Source: Pseudomonas sp. SLFW (GTDB taxonomy: Bacteria; Pseudomonadota; Gammaproteobacteria; Pseudomonadales; Pseudomonadaceae). Taken from it: DNA of 64,000 nt. Under the pieces are notes generated by a model. That model saw only the letters and a program-made list of their open reading frames with translations, was not told the DNA's origin and did no database searches. This document shows, one piece after another, positions 34,722-44,125 of the stretch (the first letter of the stretch is position 1; the number at the start of each line of letters is the position of its first letter). The stretch is from assembly GCF_009905615.1 (NCBI RefSeq), contig NZ_JAAAKW010000011.1, positions 1 through 64,000 of the forward strand, given 5' to 3'. The position numbers and the translations under genes are program-made.

Positions 34722-34812
34722 CTGTGGGAGCGAATTCATTCGCGAAAGGTGGGACAGGCGATGGAGATGTGCAGGCTGTAACAACCATTCGCGAATGAAT
34801 TCGCTCCCACAG
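34722..34812. repeat. REP doublet with conserved left flank
   Basis: Intact inverted arms. The 24 bases at 34683-34706 (CGATATCGCCACGAAATGTG and on) are repeated beside the REP at 41435. Confidence 0.9.
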
Positions 34813-34868
34813 AGGATCGTCAGCGCACGCCAGGCCTCAGCCTGGCGCTTAGGCGACGGGTATCCGGT

Positions 34869-35519
34869 TCAGCCCGTCAGATCAGCACTGTCAATCCGCA
34901 CCACACCCGCCGCCGTCAGGTCCTGCCACGCCTTTTCCAGCGACCCGCCGAGGTCGATCGCCTTGCACGCGTCAGCGATCACCCACGTATTGAATCCCGC
35001 CGCCCGCGCATCCAGCGCCGACCATGCCACGCAGAAGTCCAGCGCCAGGCCGACCACGAACACGCTGTCGACCCCGCGCTCGTTCAAATACCCCGCCAGC
35101 CCGGTCTGGGTCGTGCGATCTGCTTCGACGAACGCCGAATAACTGTCGATCCCGGCGTTGCAGCCTTTGCGCAGGATCAACTGCGCTTGGGGAATATCAA
35201 GGTCGGCATGCAGCGCCGAACCGTAAGTCCCTTGAACGCAATGATCCGGCCACAGCGTTTGCGGGCCGTAGGGCAGGGTAATGATGTCGAACGGCGCGCG
35301 CTCGGCATGACTCGATGCGAACGAAATGTGCCCGGCCGGGTGCCAGTCTTGCGAGATCACCACGTTGCGAAACTGCGCGCCCAGGCGGTTGATCAGCGGC
35401 ACCAGTTGATCACCCTCGGCCACTGCGAGCGCGCCACCGGGCATGAAGTCGTACTGCATGTCGATGACCAACAGCGCGGCACGAGGGTCTGAAGGCGTCC
35501 GGGAGAGGGCGGCGGCCAT
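34869..35519 (-). CDS. pncA: Nicotinamidase
   Basis: A 216-residue cysteine hydrolase that converts nicotinamide to nicotinate in NAD salvage. The triad Asp20 (LLVIDMQYDF), Lys118 (LRKGCN) and Cys163 (LALDFCVAWSA) is present. A metal site is formed by Asp58 and His60 (SQDWHPAGH) and His93. Length is normal. Its ATG overlaps the stop of the upstream dehydrogenase as TGATG, so the two are translated together. Confidence 0.92.
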   Translation of the reverse strand: MAAALSRTPSDPRAALLVIDMQYDFMPGGALAVAEGDQLVPLINRLGAQFRNVVISQDWHPAGHISFASSHAERAPFDIITLPYGPQTLWPDHCVQGTYGSALHADLDIPQAQLILRKGCNAGIDSYSAFVEADRTTQTGLAGYLNERGVDSVFVVGLALDFCVAWSALDARAAGFNTWVIADACKAIDLGGSLEKAWQDLTAAGVVRIDSADLTG

Positions 35520-36484
35520 CAGCCAAACACCCGAATCGGCACACCCGCGTGCCACGCCTGTATGTCTTCGATCATCTGGCTGAAGAACATCCGGTAGTTG
35601 TTTTCGGTGACATAGCCCACGTGCGGCGTCGCCAGCAGGTTCGGCAGGCTGCGGAACGGGTGATCGGCGGGCAGCGGTTCGATGCCATACACATCCAGCG
35701 CCGCACCGGCGATCTTCTTCTGCTTGAGCACGTCGACCAGCGCGTCTTCATCGACGATCGGGCCGCGAGCGGTGTTGACCAGATACGCCGTGGGTTTCAT
35801 GCGGTTCAGCGAGGCGGCGTCCACCAGCCCGCGGCTGCGATCACTCAGCACCAGGTTGACCGAGATGATGTCCGACTGCTCGAACAATGCCTCTTTGCTG
35901 ACGTAGGTCACGCCATGTTCGGCGGCCCGTTCGGCGGTGAGGTTTTCGCTCCAGGCAATGACCTTCATGTCGAAGGCCAGCGCGTAGCGGGCGATCTTCT
36001 GGCCAATGCTGCCGAGGCCGACAATCCCCAGAGTCTTGCCATACAGGTCGCTGCCAATGCCGATCTGCCAGTTGCCCGCGCGCAGGGAGTTGGCCTCGTC
36101 GACGATGTTGCGGGTGACGCCCATGATCAACGCCCAGGTCAGCTCGGGGGCGGCGTATTTGTAGCTCTCGGTGCCAACCACCGTGATGCCAAGATGCGCG
36201 GCGGCCTTGAGGTCCAGCGCCGCGTTGCGCATGCCGCCGGTGACCAGCAACTTGAGGTTGGGCAACTGGCTGAGCAGGGCATCGTCGAAGATCGTGCGTT
36301 CGCGCATCACGCAAATCACGTTGAAGTCGTTGAGGCGGGCGACCATGGTCGCGGTATCGGCGGGGAAGTCGTGGAGGAAGCTGACCTCGCCAATCGGGTT
36401 GAGTACGGTCCAGTCCACCACGTTCTGGGCAACGGACTGCCAGTCATCGAGCACGGCAATTCTCAGCGCGGAACCCTGAGTCAT
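35519..36484 (-). CDS. D-2-hydroxyacid dehydrogenase family protein
   Basis: A 321-residue NAD-dependent dehydrogenase of the phosphoglycerate/2-hydroxyacid group. The NAD motif is GIVGLGSIGQKIA (about 153-165). The catalytic Arg is in NTARGPIVDEDAL, the Glu in GIEPLP, and the His in TPHVGYVT. Short-form length and the absence of an ACT domain argue against SerA. The start at 36484 follows GAGG; upstream codons run into a REP. It is coupled to pncA by a one-base overlap. The substrate is unknown. Confidence 0.85.
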   Translation of the reverse strand: MTQGSALRIAVLDDWQSVAQNVVDWTVLNPIGEVSFLHDFPADTATMVARLNDFNVICVMRERTIFDDALLSQLPNLKLLVTGGMRNAALDLKAAAHLGITVVGTESYKYAAPELTWALIMGVTRNIVDEANSLRAGNWQIGIGSDLYGKTLGIVGLGSIGQKIARYALAFDMKVIAWSENLTAERAAEHGVTYVSKEALFEQSDIISVNLVLSDRSRGLVDAASLNRMKPTAYLVNTARGPIVDEDALVDVLKQKKIAGAALDVYGIEPLPADHPFRSLPNLLATPHVGYVTENNYRMFFSQMIEDIQAWHAGVPIRVFG

Positions 36485-36615
36485 TTCGGTTAAGCCTCGT
36501 TCAAGAGCACATTGGATTTGTGGAGGCCAACATACGCCTGCCCAACCGTCAGTGGAACCCCATCGCCGCTCTGCGCCGGGTGTTGCTGACCTTGCCCCAT
36601 ACGTTGGAATGCATA

Positions 36616-36709
36616 CCTGTAGGAGCGAATTCATTCGCGAGGCGGCCTTTCAGACCCCGAAAATCGGCCAGCTGTACCGACGTCTCGCGAATGAATTCGC
36701 TCCTACAGG
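36616..36709. repeat. REP doublet
   Basis: CTGTAGGAGCGAATTCATTC and the inverted GAATGAATTCGCTCCTACAG. Confidence 0.9.
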
Positions 36710-36731
36710 GGGATTGGTGTCGATTCTGGGA

Positions 36732-37385
36732 TCAGTTGAACAACCCCGCCGCGATGTTGATCGAAAACCCCAATATCGACGTGTTGAACAGAAACCCGAT
36801 CAACGACTGCGCCAGCACCACCTTGCGCAATTTTCGGGTCGCCACGCCCACGTCCGAGGTCTGCACCGCCACACTGATGGTGAACGAGAAGTACAGGAAG
36901 TCCCAGTAATCCGGATTCTGCTCACCGTCGGCAAACCGCAACGCCGCATCGTCGCCGTTCCAGGTGTAAAACATCCGGGCGTAATGCAGGCTGAAAATCA
37001 CCCCGATCAACAGCCACGACCCGACGATGGTGAACCCGGTAAACGCGTAATGCAGCGCCTTGTCGCTGGAAGACATGTCCTTGATCCCGGCCAGTTCCAG
37101 CACGATGGCGGCCAGGCTGGCAATCGCCGCCACACAGACCATCACCAGCACCCAGCCAGCGTTTTCATCCTCGACTTCGGCGATGCGTCGCACGGCTTCG
37201 GCGTTGGATTTAAACGTGCGGATCATGATCAGCAGCATGTACACCCAACCGGCGACGTTCCAGGCGATCAGGCATTTACTGGTGAGGGTGATGGAGGGGG
37301 CGACGAGGGCGGCAACGATGCCCGCGACGACACCGAAAGCGATGGCGATGGTCAGGCGAGGGTGGGTCTGGGTCAGATGGGACAT
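36732..37385 (-). CDS. DUF1345 membrane protein
   Basis: A 217-residue inner-membrane protein with about five predicted segments (IAIAFGVVAGIVAALVA; LVMVCVAAIASLAAIVLEL; FTIVGSWLLIGVIFSLHYA). It ends with FLYFSFTISVAVQTSDVGV, a segment shared by DUF1345 proteins and reminiscent of potassium-channel pore loops. The function of the family is not established. It starts at the ATG at 37385 and stands alone. Confidence 0.82.
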   Translation of the reverse strand: MSHLTQTHPRLTIAIAFGVVAGIVAALVAPSITLTSKCLIAWNVAGWVYMLLIMIRTFKSNAEAVRRIAEVEDENAGWVLVMVCVAAIASLAAIVLELAGIKDMSSSDKALHYAFTGFTIVGSWLLIGVIFSLHYARMFYTWNGDDAALRFADGEQNPDYWDFLYFSFTISVAVQTSDVGVATRKLRKVVLAQSLIGFLFNTSILGFSINIAAGLFN

Positions 37386-37448
37386 GGACGGCTTCACGGC
37401 AGTGAGATGCTGGAACCTTAGCACGCCATGAACAGTGGAGCAGATGAA

Positions 37449-37478
37449 GAAAAACGGCGCGCAAGGGGTTACGCGCCG
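37449..37478 (-). terminator. Rho-independent terminator after gudD
   Basis: On the minus strand CGGCGCG, a ten-base loop and CGCGCCG are followed by TTTTTCTTC. It lies 55 bases beyond the gudD stop. Confidence 0.85.
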
Positions 37479-37532
37479 GTCGCCATATGGCAGTTAACGT
37501 GGTTCTGTTTCAGGCAGCGTTGCGAGCCCGTG

Positions 37533-38876
37533 TTAACGGACCAGGCAAGGCTGCTTATTGTTGAACGTCCAGTTCGGAATCAGGAACTGCATCGCAACGC
37601 TATCGTCCCGCGCACCGAGGCCCATGCCTTTGTACAGCTCGTGGGCCTTGGCCACCTGATCCATGTCGATCTCGACCCCGAGGCCCGGTTTCTTCGGCAC
37701 CTGCACGTTGCCGCCGATGATCTGCAGCGGGGCTTTGGTCAGGCGCTGGCCGTCCTGCCAGATCCAGTGGGTGTCAATGGCGGTGATGTTGCCCGGCGCC
37801 GCTGCGGCGGCGTGGGTGAACATCGCCAGGGAAATGTCGAAGTGGTTGTTGGAATGCGAGCCCCAGGTCAGGCCCCACTCGTTGCACATCTGCGCCACGC
37901 GCACTGAACCCTGCATGGTCCAGAAGTGCGGGTCGGCCAGCGGGATGTCCACCGATTGCAGCTGGATCGCGTGGCCCATTTCACGCCAGTCGGTGGCGAT
38001 CATGTTGGTGGCGGTGCGCAGACCGGTGGCGCGGCGGAACTCAGCCATCACTTCACGGCCCGAGTAGCCATTTTCAGCACCGCACGGGTCTTCGGCGTAG
38101 GCCAGCACCTTGTGCTGATCGCGGCACAGGCGGATGGCTTCTTTCAGCGACCAGGCGCCGTTCGGGTCGAGGGTGATGCGGGCTTTCGGGAAACGCTCGG
38201 CCAGCGCAGTGACCGCCTCGATTTCCGCGTCGCCGCTCAACGCGCCGCCTTTGAGTTTGAAGTCTTCGAAGCCATAACGCTCGAACGCCGCTTCCGCCAG
38301 ACGCACCACGCGCTCCGGGGTCAGGGCTTCTTCGTGACGCACGCGGAACCAGTCGTTGTCGGCGTCTTCTTCAGTGCGGTAGGGCAGGTTGGTTTTCTTC
38401 TGGTCGCCGACGTAGAACAGGTAGCCAAGCATCTTCACTTCGTCACGCTGCTGGCCTTCGCCGAGCAGGGCCGCGACCGGCACTTCCAGGTGTTGACCGA
38501 GCAGGTCGAGCACAGCGGCTTCGATGCCGGTGACCGCGTGAATGGTGATGCGCAGGTCGAAGGTTTGCAGGCCACGACCGCCGGAATCGCGCTCGGCGAA
38601 GGTGCGGCGCACGTCGTTCAGAATCTTCTGGTAGTTACCGATGGTGCTGCCGACGACCAGGGCGCGAGCGTCTTCCAGGGTCTGACGGATCTTCTCGCCG
38701 CCGGGGATTTCACCGACGCCGGTGTGACCCGCGTTGTCTTTCAGGATCACGATGTTGCGCGTGAAATACGGACCATGGGCGCCGCTCAGGTTGAGCAGCA
38801 TGTCGTCGTGGCCCGCGACCGGGATGACCTGCATGTCGGTGATAACGGGGGTGCTGCCGGAAGTCTGTGTCGTCAT
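37533..38876 (-). CDS. gudD: Glucarate dehydratase
   Basis: A 447-residue enolase-superfamily enzyme that dehydrates D-glucarate (and L-idarate) to 5-keto-4-deoxyglucarate. The catalytic KxK is in FKLKGG, the metal ligands around ITLDPNGAWS, YAEDPCG and NMIATDW, and the catalytic His in WGSHSNNHFD. Length and the C-terminal LGVEIDMDQVAKAHELYKG fit GudD closely. It lies 60 bases downstream of a glucarate-type carrier and upstream of a clear terminator. Confidence 0.95.
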   Translation of the reverse strand: MTTQTSGSTPVITDMQVIPVAGHDDMLLNLSGAHGPYFTRNIVILKDNAGHTGVGEIPGGEKIRQTLEDARALVVGSTIGNYQKILNDVRRTFAERDSGGRGLQTFDLRITIHAVTGIEAAVLDLLGQHLEVPVAALLGEGQQRDEVKMLGYLFYVGDQKKTNLPYRTEEDADNDWFRVRHEEALTPERVVRLAEAAFERYGFEDFKLKGGALSGDAEIEAVTALAERFPKARITLDPNGAWSLKEAIRLCRDQHKVLAYAEDPCGAENGYSGREVMAEFRRATGLRTATNMIATDWREMGHAIQLQSVDIPLADPHFWTMQGSVRVAQMCNEWGLTWGSHSNNHFDISLAMFTHAAAAAPGNITAIDTHWIWQDGQRLTKAPLQIIGGNVQVPKKPGLGVEIDMDQVAKAHELYKGMGLGARDDSVAMQFLIPNWTFNNKQPCLVR

Positions 38877-38936
38877 GGCGAAATCCTTGGTTGTGCAGGG
38901 CGCCGCGCGGGCGCCGTTGAATCGGGGTTCAAGTCG

Positions 38937-40295
38937 TTACGAATGGCTGGGCGTGGCGTCGGGTTTTGACCCTGCGGTGACGGGCGCCGCGCCGGGTTTC
39001 GGTGTCGTGCGCACGCTGAACACCAGGATCGCGGCAATGATCGACGTGGCGGTCAGGCCGTACAGCCCACCCTGAATCGAGCCGGTCTGTTGTTCGAGGA
39101 TGCCGAACGCGGTCGGTGCAACGAAGCCGCCGAGGTTGCCCACGGAGTTGATCAGGGCGATCACGCCAGCGGCGATGCGGGCGTCGAGATAGCCTTGCGG
39201 GATCGGCCAGAACAGCGACGAGGCCGATTTGAAACCCATCGCCGCGAAGCAGATGGCAACGAAGGCGAACACTGGACCGCCCGTGGTGGACATAAACATC
39301 CCGGCAGCCGCGATCAGCAGCGCCGCGGCGACCCAGGCCTGCTGGTGCTTCCACTTCGCCGAGAGGCTGGCGAAGCCGTACATGCAGACGATGGCGATGA
39401 ACCAGGGGATCGAGTTGTACAGACCGACCTGGAAGTCGCTCATGTTGCCCATCTTCTTGATGATGCTCGGCAGCCAAAACGTCGCTGCGTAGATCGTCAA
39501 TTGAATGAAGAAGTACATCAGGCAGAACAGGATGATTTGCGGGTCTTTCAGCAACTGGCCGATAGACAGCTTCACCGGGCTGGCGGCTTCACGGGCGCGC
39601 TGTTCAGCGTCGATGGTGTCCGTCAGCGCGTCTTTTTCCGCTTGGGTCATCCACTTGGCGTCCTGGGGTTTCGAATCCAGCCAGAACCAGACGAACACGC
39701 AAAGACCGACCGAGAACAGGCCTTCAATGAGGTACATCCACTGCCAGCCGTGCATGCCCAGGCCTTCGATTTGCAAGAGCATGCCGGACAGTGGGCCAGA
39801 GATCAGCGAGGCAAACGCCGAGCCGCTGAGGAAGATGGCGATGGCCTTGCCGCGCTCGACGCCCGGCAGCCAGCGGGTGAAGTAGTAGATCACCCCCGGA
39901 AAGAAACCGGCTTCGGCCACGCCCAGCAGGAAGCGCAGGATGTAGAAGTGGGTTTCGTTTTGAATGAAGGCCATGCCAGCCGCGACCAGGCCCCACGTGA
40001 ACATGATGCGGGTCAGCCAGAGGCGGGCGCCGACTTTCTGCATGAGGATGTTGGAGGGGACTTCGAACAGCGCGTAGGCGACGAAGAACAGGCCAGCGCC
40101 AAAACCGTAGGCGGCTGCGCCGATGCCCAGGTCGTGTTCCATGTGACTGCGGACGAAACCGATGTTGACCCGGTCGATGTAGTTGACGATGAACATGATG
40201 ACGAACAGCGGCAGGATATGACGTTTGACTTTGGAAACCGCCGATTGCAAGACGGAATCATTGACGTCATCCACTCGTGATGAGGGTGTGTTCAC
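38937..40295 (-). CDS. gudP: Glucarate/galactarate MFS transporter
   Basis: A 452-residue MFS carrier of the anion:cation symporter family with 12 predicted segments (NYIDRVNIGFVRSHMEHDLGI in parts; EVPSNILMQKVGARLW; RFLLGVAEAGFFPG). The link to gudD makes glucarate or galactarate the likely substrate. The frame opens at a GTG at 40310, but the GTG at 40295 is better placed behind GGGAG. It is divergent from a FadR-type regulator over a 340-base region. Confidence 0.85.
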   Translation of the reverse strand: MNTPSSRVDDVNDSVLQSAVSKVKRHILPLFVIMFIVNYIDRVNIGFVRSHMEHDLGIGAAAYGFGAGLFFVAYALFEVPSNILMQKVGARLWLTRIMFTWGLVAAGMAFIQNETHFYILRFLLGVAEAGFFPGVIYYFTRWLPGVERGKAIAIFLSGSAFASLISGPLSGMLLQIEGLGMHGWQWMYLIEGLFSVGLCVFVWFWLDSKPQDAKWMTQAEKDALTDTIDAEQRAREAASPVKLSIGQLLKDPQIILFCLMYFFIQLTIYAATFWLPSIIKKMGNMSDFQVGLYNSIPWFIAIVCMYGFASLSAKWKHQQAWVAAALLIAAAGMFMSTTGGPVFAFVAICFAAMGFKSASSLFWPIPQGYLDARIAAGVIALINSVGNLGGFVAPTAFGILEQQTGSIQGGLYGLTATSIIAAILVFSVRTTPKPGAAPVTAGSKPDATPSHS

Positions 40296-40364
40296 TCTGT
40301 TGACTCCCACTGATTATTTTTATGCGGGGCTTTCGTATGTGTGTGACAAGGTGTGTGCGCCCTG

Positions 40365-40382
40365 TTGTTAGTCATCATACAA
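40365..40382. promoter_or_regulatory. Candidate FadR-type operator upstream of gudP
   Basis: TTGTTAGTCATCATACAA has TTGT/ACAA arms around ten bases, as in sites of GntR/FadR regulators of sugar acids. It is 70 bases upstream of gudP in the gap 40296-40635, which holds no gene. Confidence 0.4.
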
Positions 40383-40635
40383 GTACGCATTATCTCCGCA
40401 AGCGGTTTCCAAGGGCTTGCGGGAAATATTTCGGTGTCATAGGCTTGCTTGTCTGACAAGTTGGACGAGTCTGGTCAAGCCGTCGAGTGGCCTGTTCCAC
40501 GGGGATTCTCACGGGATTTTCTCAAGGCGTGCGAGGTACGTGGCGATCACTCGTCTCGGTCTGTCGGGTTGAAAAAAGACAAGTGCAATCAGGGCAGATA
40601 CTCCATCATTCGAGGCCACTGTCAGGACAACCTCC

Positions 40636-41349
40636 ATGCAAACACCCTCTCGGACGCTTCCCAAACGGCGGCAGCACAACCTGGCCACGGACCTGGTCAC
40701 AGACCTCAGTCAGCGGATTCTCATGGGCAGCATCGCGCCGGGGGAAAAGCTGCCGTCCGAGAGTGAAATCGTGCGTCAGCACGGGGTAAGCCGGACCGTG
40801 GTGCGGGAGGCGATCTCCAAGTTGCAGGCATCGGGGCTGGTGGAAACCCATCAAGGCAAAGGCACCTTCGTGCTGCAACGCACCGAGCAGAGCGGCATGC
40901 GTTTGAACGTCGAAACCGCGTTCAGCGTGCGCCACATCATCGAACTGCGGCTGGGCCTTGAAACCCAGGCCGTCGCGCTGGCGGCTCAGCGGCGATCCCA
41001 GGAACAGCTGTCGGCCATGCGTTTGGCACTGGATGACTATCAGGACCTGCTGGCCAAGGAAGACAGCTGCGTGGAGGCGGACCGCCGCTTTCACCTGCTG
41101 ATTGCCGAAGCGACGGGTAACCCGTATTTCGTCGAGATCCTGCAGAACCTGGGCAACGCCGTCATCCCCCGCAGCCGCATCGCCACCAGCGAACGGGCTG
41201 GCACCAGCCTGACGAACCACGCCTATCTGGCGAACCTCGAACACGAAGCCATCCTCGCCGCCATCCGCCGCCAAGACCCCGACGCCTCCCGCGCCGCGAT
41301 GCTGACCCACTTGAGCAACAGCCGAGAGCGGCTGGCGCCGGGGGAGTGA
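40636..41349 (+). CDS. GntR/FadR-family regulator of the gud genes
   Basis: A 237-residue regulator. The winged helix (about 12-82) shows LPSESEIVRQHGVSRTVVREAIS and HQGKGTFVLQ. An FCD effector domain follows (about 95-225) with the metal-site residues Asp, His, His in RRFHLLIAEATGNPY and LEHEAILAAI. The FCD class commonly senses sugar acids. It is divergent from gudP-gudD and probably represses them until glucarate or a product binds. Confidence 0.87.
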   Translation: MQTPSRTLPKRRQHNLATDLVTDLSQRILMGSIAPGEKLPSESEIVRQHGVSRTVVREAISKLQASGLVETHQGKGTFVLQRTEQSGMRLNVETAFSVRHIIELRLGLETQAVALAAQRRSQEQLSAMRLALDDYQDLLAKEDSCVEADRRFHLLIAEATGNPYFVEILQNLGNAVIPRSRIATSERAGTSLTNHAYLANLEHEAILAAIRRQDPDASRAAMLTHLSNSRERLAPGE

Positions 41350-41395
41350 AAGGCTTGGTCAGGCAATCGGTCTGACGCGGACTTGGCTGTAGGAG

Positions 41396-41419
41396 CGATA
41401 TCGCCACGAAATGTGCGGC
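41396..41419. repeat. REP-associated conserved block
   Basis: CGATATCGCCACGAAATGTG and GCGG are identical to 34683-34706. Both copies sit directly left of a REP doublet; here the block is preceded by TGTAGGAG, as if it were a REP arm of another type. Confidence 0.7.
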
Positions 41420-41434
41420 AATACGCAGGCTTAA

Positions 41435-41527
41435 CTGTGGGAGCGAATTCATTCGCGAAACGTCGGTACATCCCACACGTATCTGTCGCCTGCCCAACCC
41501 TTTCGCGAATGAATTCGCTCCCACAGG
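41435..41527. repeat. REP doublet
   Basis: Intact inverted GGGAGCGAATTCATTCGCGA arms between the regulator and the hydrolase genes. Confidence 0.9.
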
Positions 41528-41543
41528 AATGCCGCGTCCGACC

Positions 41544-42695
41544 CTAATGAGCTGAGTCCAACACCCCCATCATCACGCCCATCTGCCACTGGAAATACGG
41601 GTTGAACGTCAACCGCGCAAACACCTTGCCTGGTTGACGATGCCCCCAGTCCGAGTACCACACCGCATCACCCTTCAAACACTTCTGCATGTCCGCCGCG
41701 TCCTGCCCGTTCCAGCAGATCCGCTGACGCCCATCCTGCCCGTACAACGGATTCTCCGGCGAGAACAGCAGCCCCATATGGGAAAACTGGGCAATGCGAA
41801 ACTCTGGCAGGTAGTCAGTTCGCACCAGCACGCGCGGCGATTGGGCGGCGTTCGCCGGTTGATCCCCGTACCAGATCAGGCGGCTGCCCGGGTGCCTGAA
41901 ACGCGCACTGAACGTGTCCAGCACATACGCCGTGTCGAGCACCGAGTCGTGCTGCGTGATCGCAACGAAAACCGGCTTGTCGTAAGGCCGCTCTTGAATA
42001 CGGTCCTGTGCCAGCAAAGCGCTGCGGTAGAACTGGGCGAACCCATTGGTGGGCACATTCAGATAACGAACCGGGGTCTGCATCGGTCGGACGCCATCGT
42101 CGGGCTTCGCCAGCCACGGCCGGAACCAGCCGATGTACTGCGTCACCCAGGCGTAAGTATTTTCCGGGCGAAACGCAGGAGAAAACAGCACCAGTCCGGC
42201 AACGTCCGCATGCGCATAGGCATAATCCAGCACGAGATTGGCCCCGGTGGAAAAGCCCCCCAGATACACCGTCGGCACCTCGCGACGCAGAATCAGCGTC
42301 TGTTCGCGCACCACCTGCTGCCACTGTTTGAGCGTCACATCAAGCATGTCCGAGGGCTTGCTGCCATGCCCCGGCAACAACACCGTGCGCACCAGAAAGC
42401 CCTGATCGGCCAGCGCCTGCCCCACATCATTGAACGACCACGGCGAATCCCCCAGCCCATGCACCAACAGAATCCCGCGCTTCGCCACCCCCACAGGCCG
42501 CCATTCGCGGGGCGCATTCCACTCCAGCTCGGCAGCGTGATCATCGGTTTGAAAGGTGCGGTTCTGCTGAAGCCAGGCCAGGGTCTGTTGGCGATACTCG
42601 GCAAAACTCGACTGACCCAACGGCACCTCGGTGGACGCGCAGGCGGGGAGGGTCAGTAGGGGAAGAAAGAACAGGGCGAGGCGGGATAGGGGCAA
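41544..42695 (-). CDS. Alpha/beta-hydrolase lipoprotein
   Basis: A 383-residue envelope hydrolase. The lipobox TLPAC places Cys19 as lipid anchor. The fold shows LLVHGLGDSPWSF (oxyanion region), the nucleophile elbow GGFSTG with Ser149, a candidate acid in ITQHDSVLD and a candidate His in AQFSHMG. The start is a TTG behind GAGG; no ATG fits. Family members are esterases or lipases of uncertain substrate. It stands alone. Confidence 0.82.
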   Translation of the reverse strand: MPLSRLALFFLPLLTLPACASTEVPLGQSSFAEYRQQTLAWLQQNRTFQTDDHAAELEWNAPREWRPVGVAKRGILLVHGLGDSPWSFNDVGQALADQGFLVRTVLLPGHGSKPSDMLDVTLKQWQQVVREQTLILRREVPTVYLGGFSTGANLVLDYAYAHADVAGLVLFSPAFRPENTYAWVTQYIGWFRPWLAKPDDGVRPMQTPVRYLNVPTNGFAQFYRSALLAQDRIQERPYDKPVFVAITQHDSVLDTAYVLDTFSARFRHPGSRLIWYGDQPANAAQSPRVLVRTDYLPEFRIAQFSHMGLLFSPENPLYGQDGRQRICWNGQDAADMQKCLKGDAVWYSDWGHRQPGKVFARLTFNPYFQWQMGVMMGVLDSAH

Positions 42696-42881
42696 AGTGG
42701 TGTGACCTCACAAGCATCGGCGATGCTTGGCACTCTGACACGCTGTCGATGCCTTGGGTATCCGGGGCGGGTGATTGTCATGCGGGAACTCGCGGCAAAA
42801 ATCAGGCAGACTCCGCAGACCCCTAAAAACAAGATGTGACCTGTATGACCCGTTTAACGCGCCGCTCCCCGGAAGTGCCCC

Positions 42882-43967
42882 ATGTTCGCCCTTGATCACG
42901 CGCTGGCCCAGGACATTGTTGATCGGGCGATGGCGATTTTGCCGTGCAACGTCAATGTGATGGATTACCTCGGCATCATCATTGGCAGCGGTGAGGCGGA
43001 GCGGTTGTACACGCGGCATGAGGGCGCGCAGTTGGTGCTGGCCAATCGTCGGGTGGTGGAAATCGATGCGCACACGGCCAGGCAACTGGACGGGGTGCGA
43101 CCGGGGGTGAACCTGCCGTTGATGCTGGACCAGAAGCTGGTGGGGGTGCTGGGCATCACGGGGGAGCCGGATCAGGTGCGGGTCTATGCCGAGCTGGTGA
43201 AGATGACGGCGGAAATGCTCATGGAGCACCGTCGTCAGCAGGCCGATCAGCAGTGGCGGCATCAGCGCAGTGAGGATTTGCTGGCGCGGCTGTTGTGGGG
43301 CGACAGCGCCGAGCATCTGGTCGATGAGGCCGAACAGCTGGGTTTGCAGCCGCAATTGCCGCGTCAGGCGGTGTTGATCGAACTGCCTGACGGTGCGGGC
43401 TATGCGGGTCCGTTGGCGGCCTGGTTGAACGGACGTTACGCCAACAGTTGGTGTGTGTCGTGCGAGCCGAGCCTGGTGTATTGGTGTCGTGCGGCGGGCA
43501 AGGATCGCGATGATGCCTTGCTGCTGGAGCAGTTCGACGAGCAGGGTTGGCCGGTGTCGCGCATGGCCACGGTCGAGCCGTCGTCAGACCTGACCTCTTT
43601 ACGCCACGCCTGCACGGCCGCCCGCGATCTGCTGGATTACGCCCGTCACGTTCAACCGCAACACCGGCTGTTGAGGTTGGCGAGTCATCGGCTGTCGGTG
43701 CTGTTCTGGCGCAATCGCCATGACTGGCTGGCTGAGGAAATCGCCGAACCGGTGCTGCGTTTGCAGGGTAACGGCCAACTGCTCGACACCCTGCGCGCCT
43801 GGTTCGATTACAGCGGCGAAAGCCAGGCCTGCGCCGATGCCTTGGGGATTCATCGCAACAGCTTGCGCTATCGGCTGGAAAAAATTGCCGAGGTGAGCGG
43901 GTGTGACCCGTACCGGACCGATGAGCTGTTGAGGTTGTACCTGGGAATGCAGATGATCCCGCGCTAA
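42882..43967 (+). CDS. cdaR: Sugar-diacid regulator
   Basis: A 361-residue CdaR/SdaR-type activator. An N-terminal sugar-diacid recognition domain (about 5-135: LAQDIVDRAMAILPCNVNVMD; GVRPGVNLPLMLDQKLVGVLGITG) precedes a linker and a PucR-type C-terminal helix-turn-helix (LRAWFDYSGESQACADALGIHRNSLRYRL in parts). In E. coli it activates glucarate, galactarate and glycerate genes. The gud genes lie 2.5 kb to the left and glycerate kinase 1.6 kb to the right, so it probably serves both. Confidence 0.9.
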   Translation: MFALDHALAQDIVDRAMAILPCNVNVMDYLGIIIGSGEAERLYTRHEGAQLVLANRRVVEIDAHTARQLDGVRPGVNLPLMLDQKLVGVLGITGEPDQVRVYAELVKMTAEMLMEHRRQQADQQWRHQRSEDLLARLLWGDSAEHLVDEAEQLGLQPQLPRQAVLIELPDGAGYAGPLAAWLNGRYANSWCVSCEPSLVYWCRAAGKDRDDALLLEQFDEQGWPVSRMATVEPSSDLTSLRHACTAARDLLDYARHVQPQHRLLRLASHRLSVLFWRNRHDWLAEEIAEPVLRLQGNGQLLDTLRAWFDYSGESQACADALGIHRNSLRYRLEKIAEVSGCDPYRTDELLRLYLGMQMIPR

Positions 43968-44010
43968 GTCATCAGGCCCCGACGCTGCAATCCATGGCAT
44001 CCCGGCTCCT

Positions 44011-44102
44011 CTGTAGGAGCGAATTCATTCGCGAGACGGCGTGTCTGGCGCTGGCTATGAGGAGCAGTGCCCATGTCTCGCGAATGAATTCGCTCCCACA
44101 GG
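44011..44102. repeat. REP doublet
   Basis: CTGTAGGAGCGAATTCATTC and the inverted arm lie between convergent cdaR and the GGDEF gene. Confidence 0.9.
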
Positions 44103-44125
44103 TCGAGTCCGGTACCCGGCACGCT

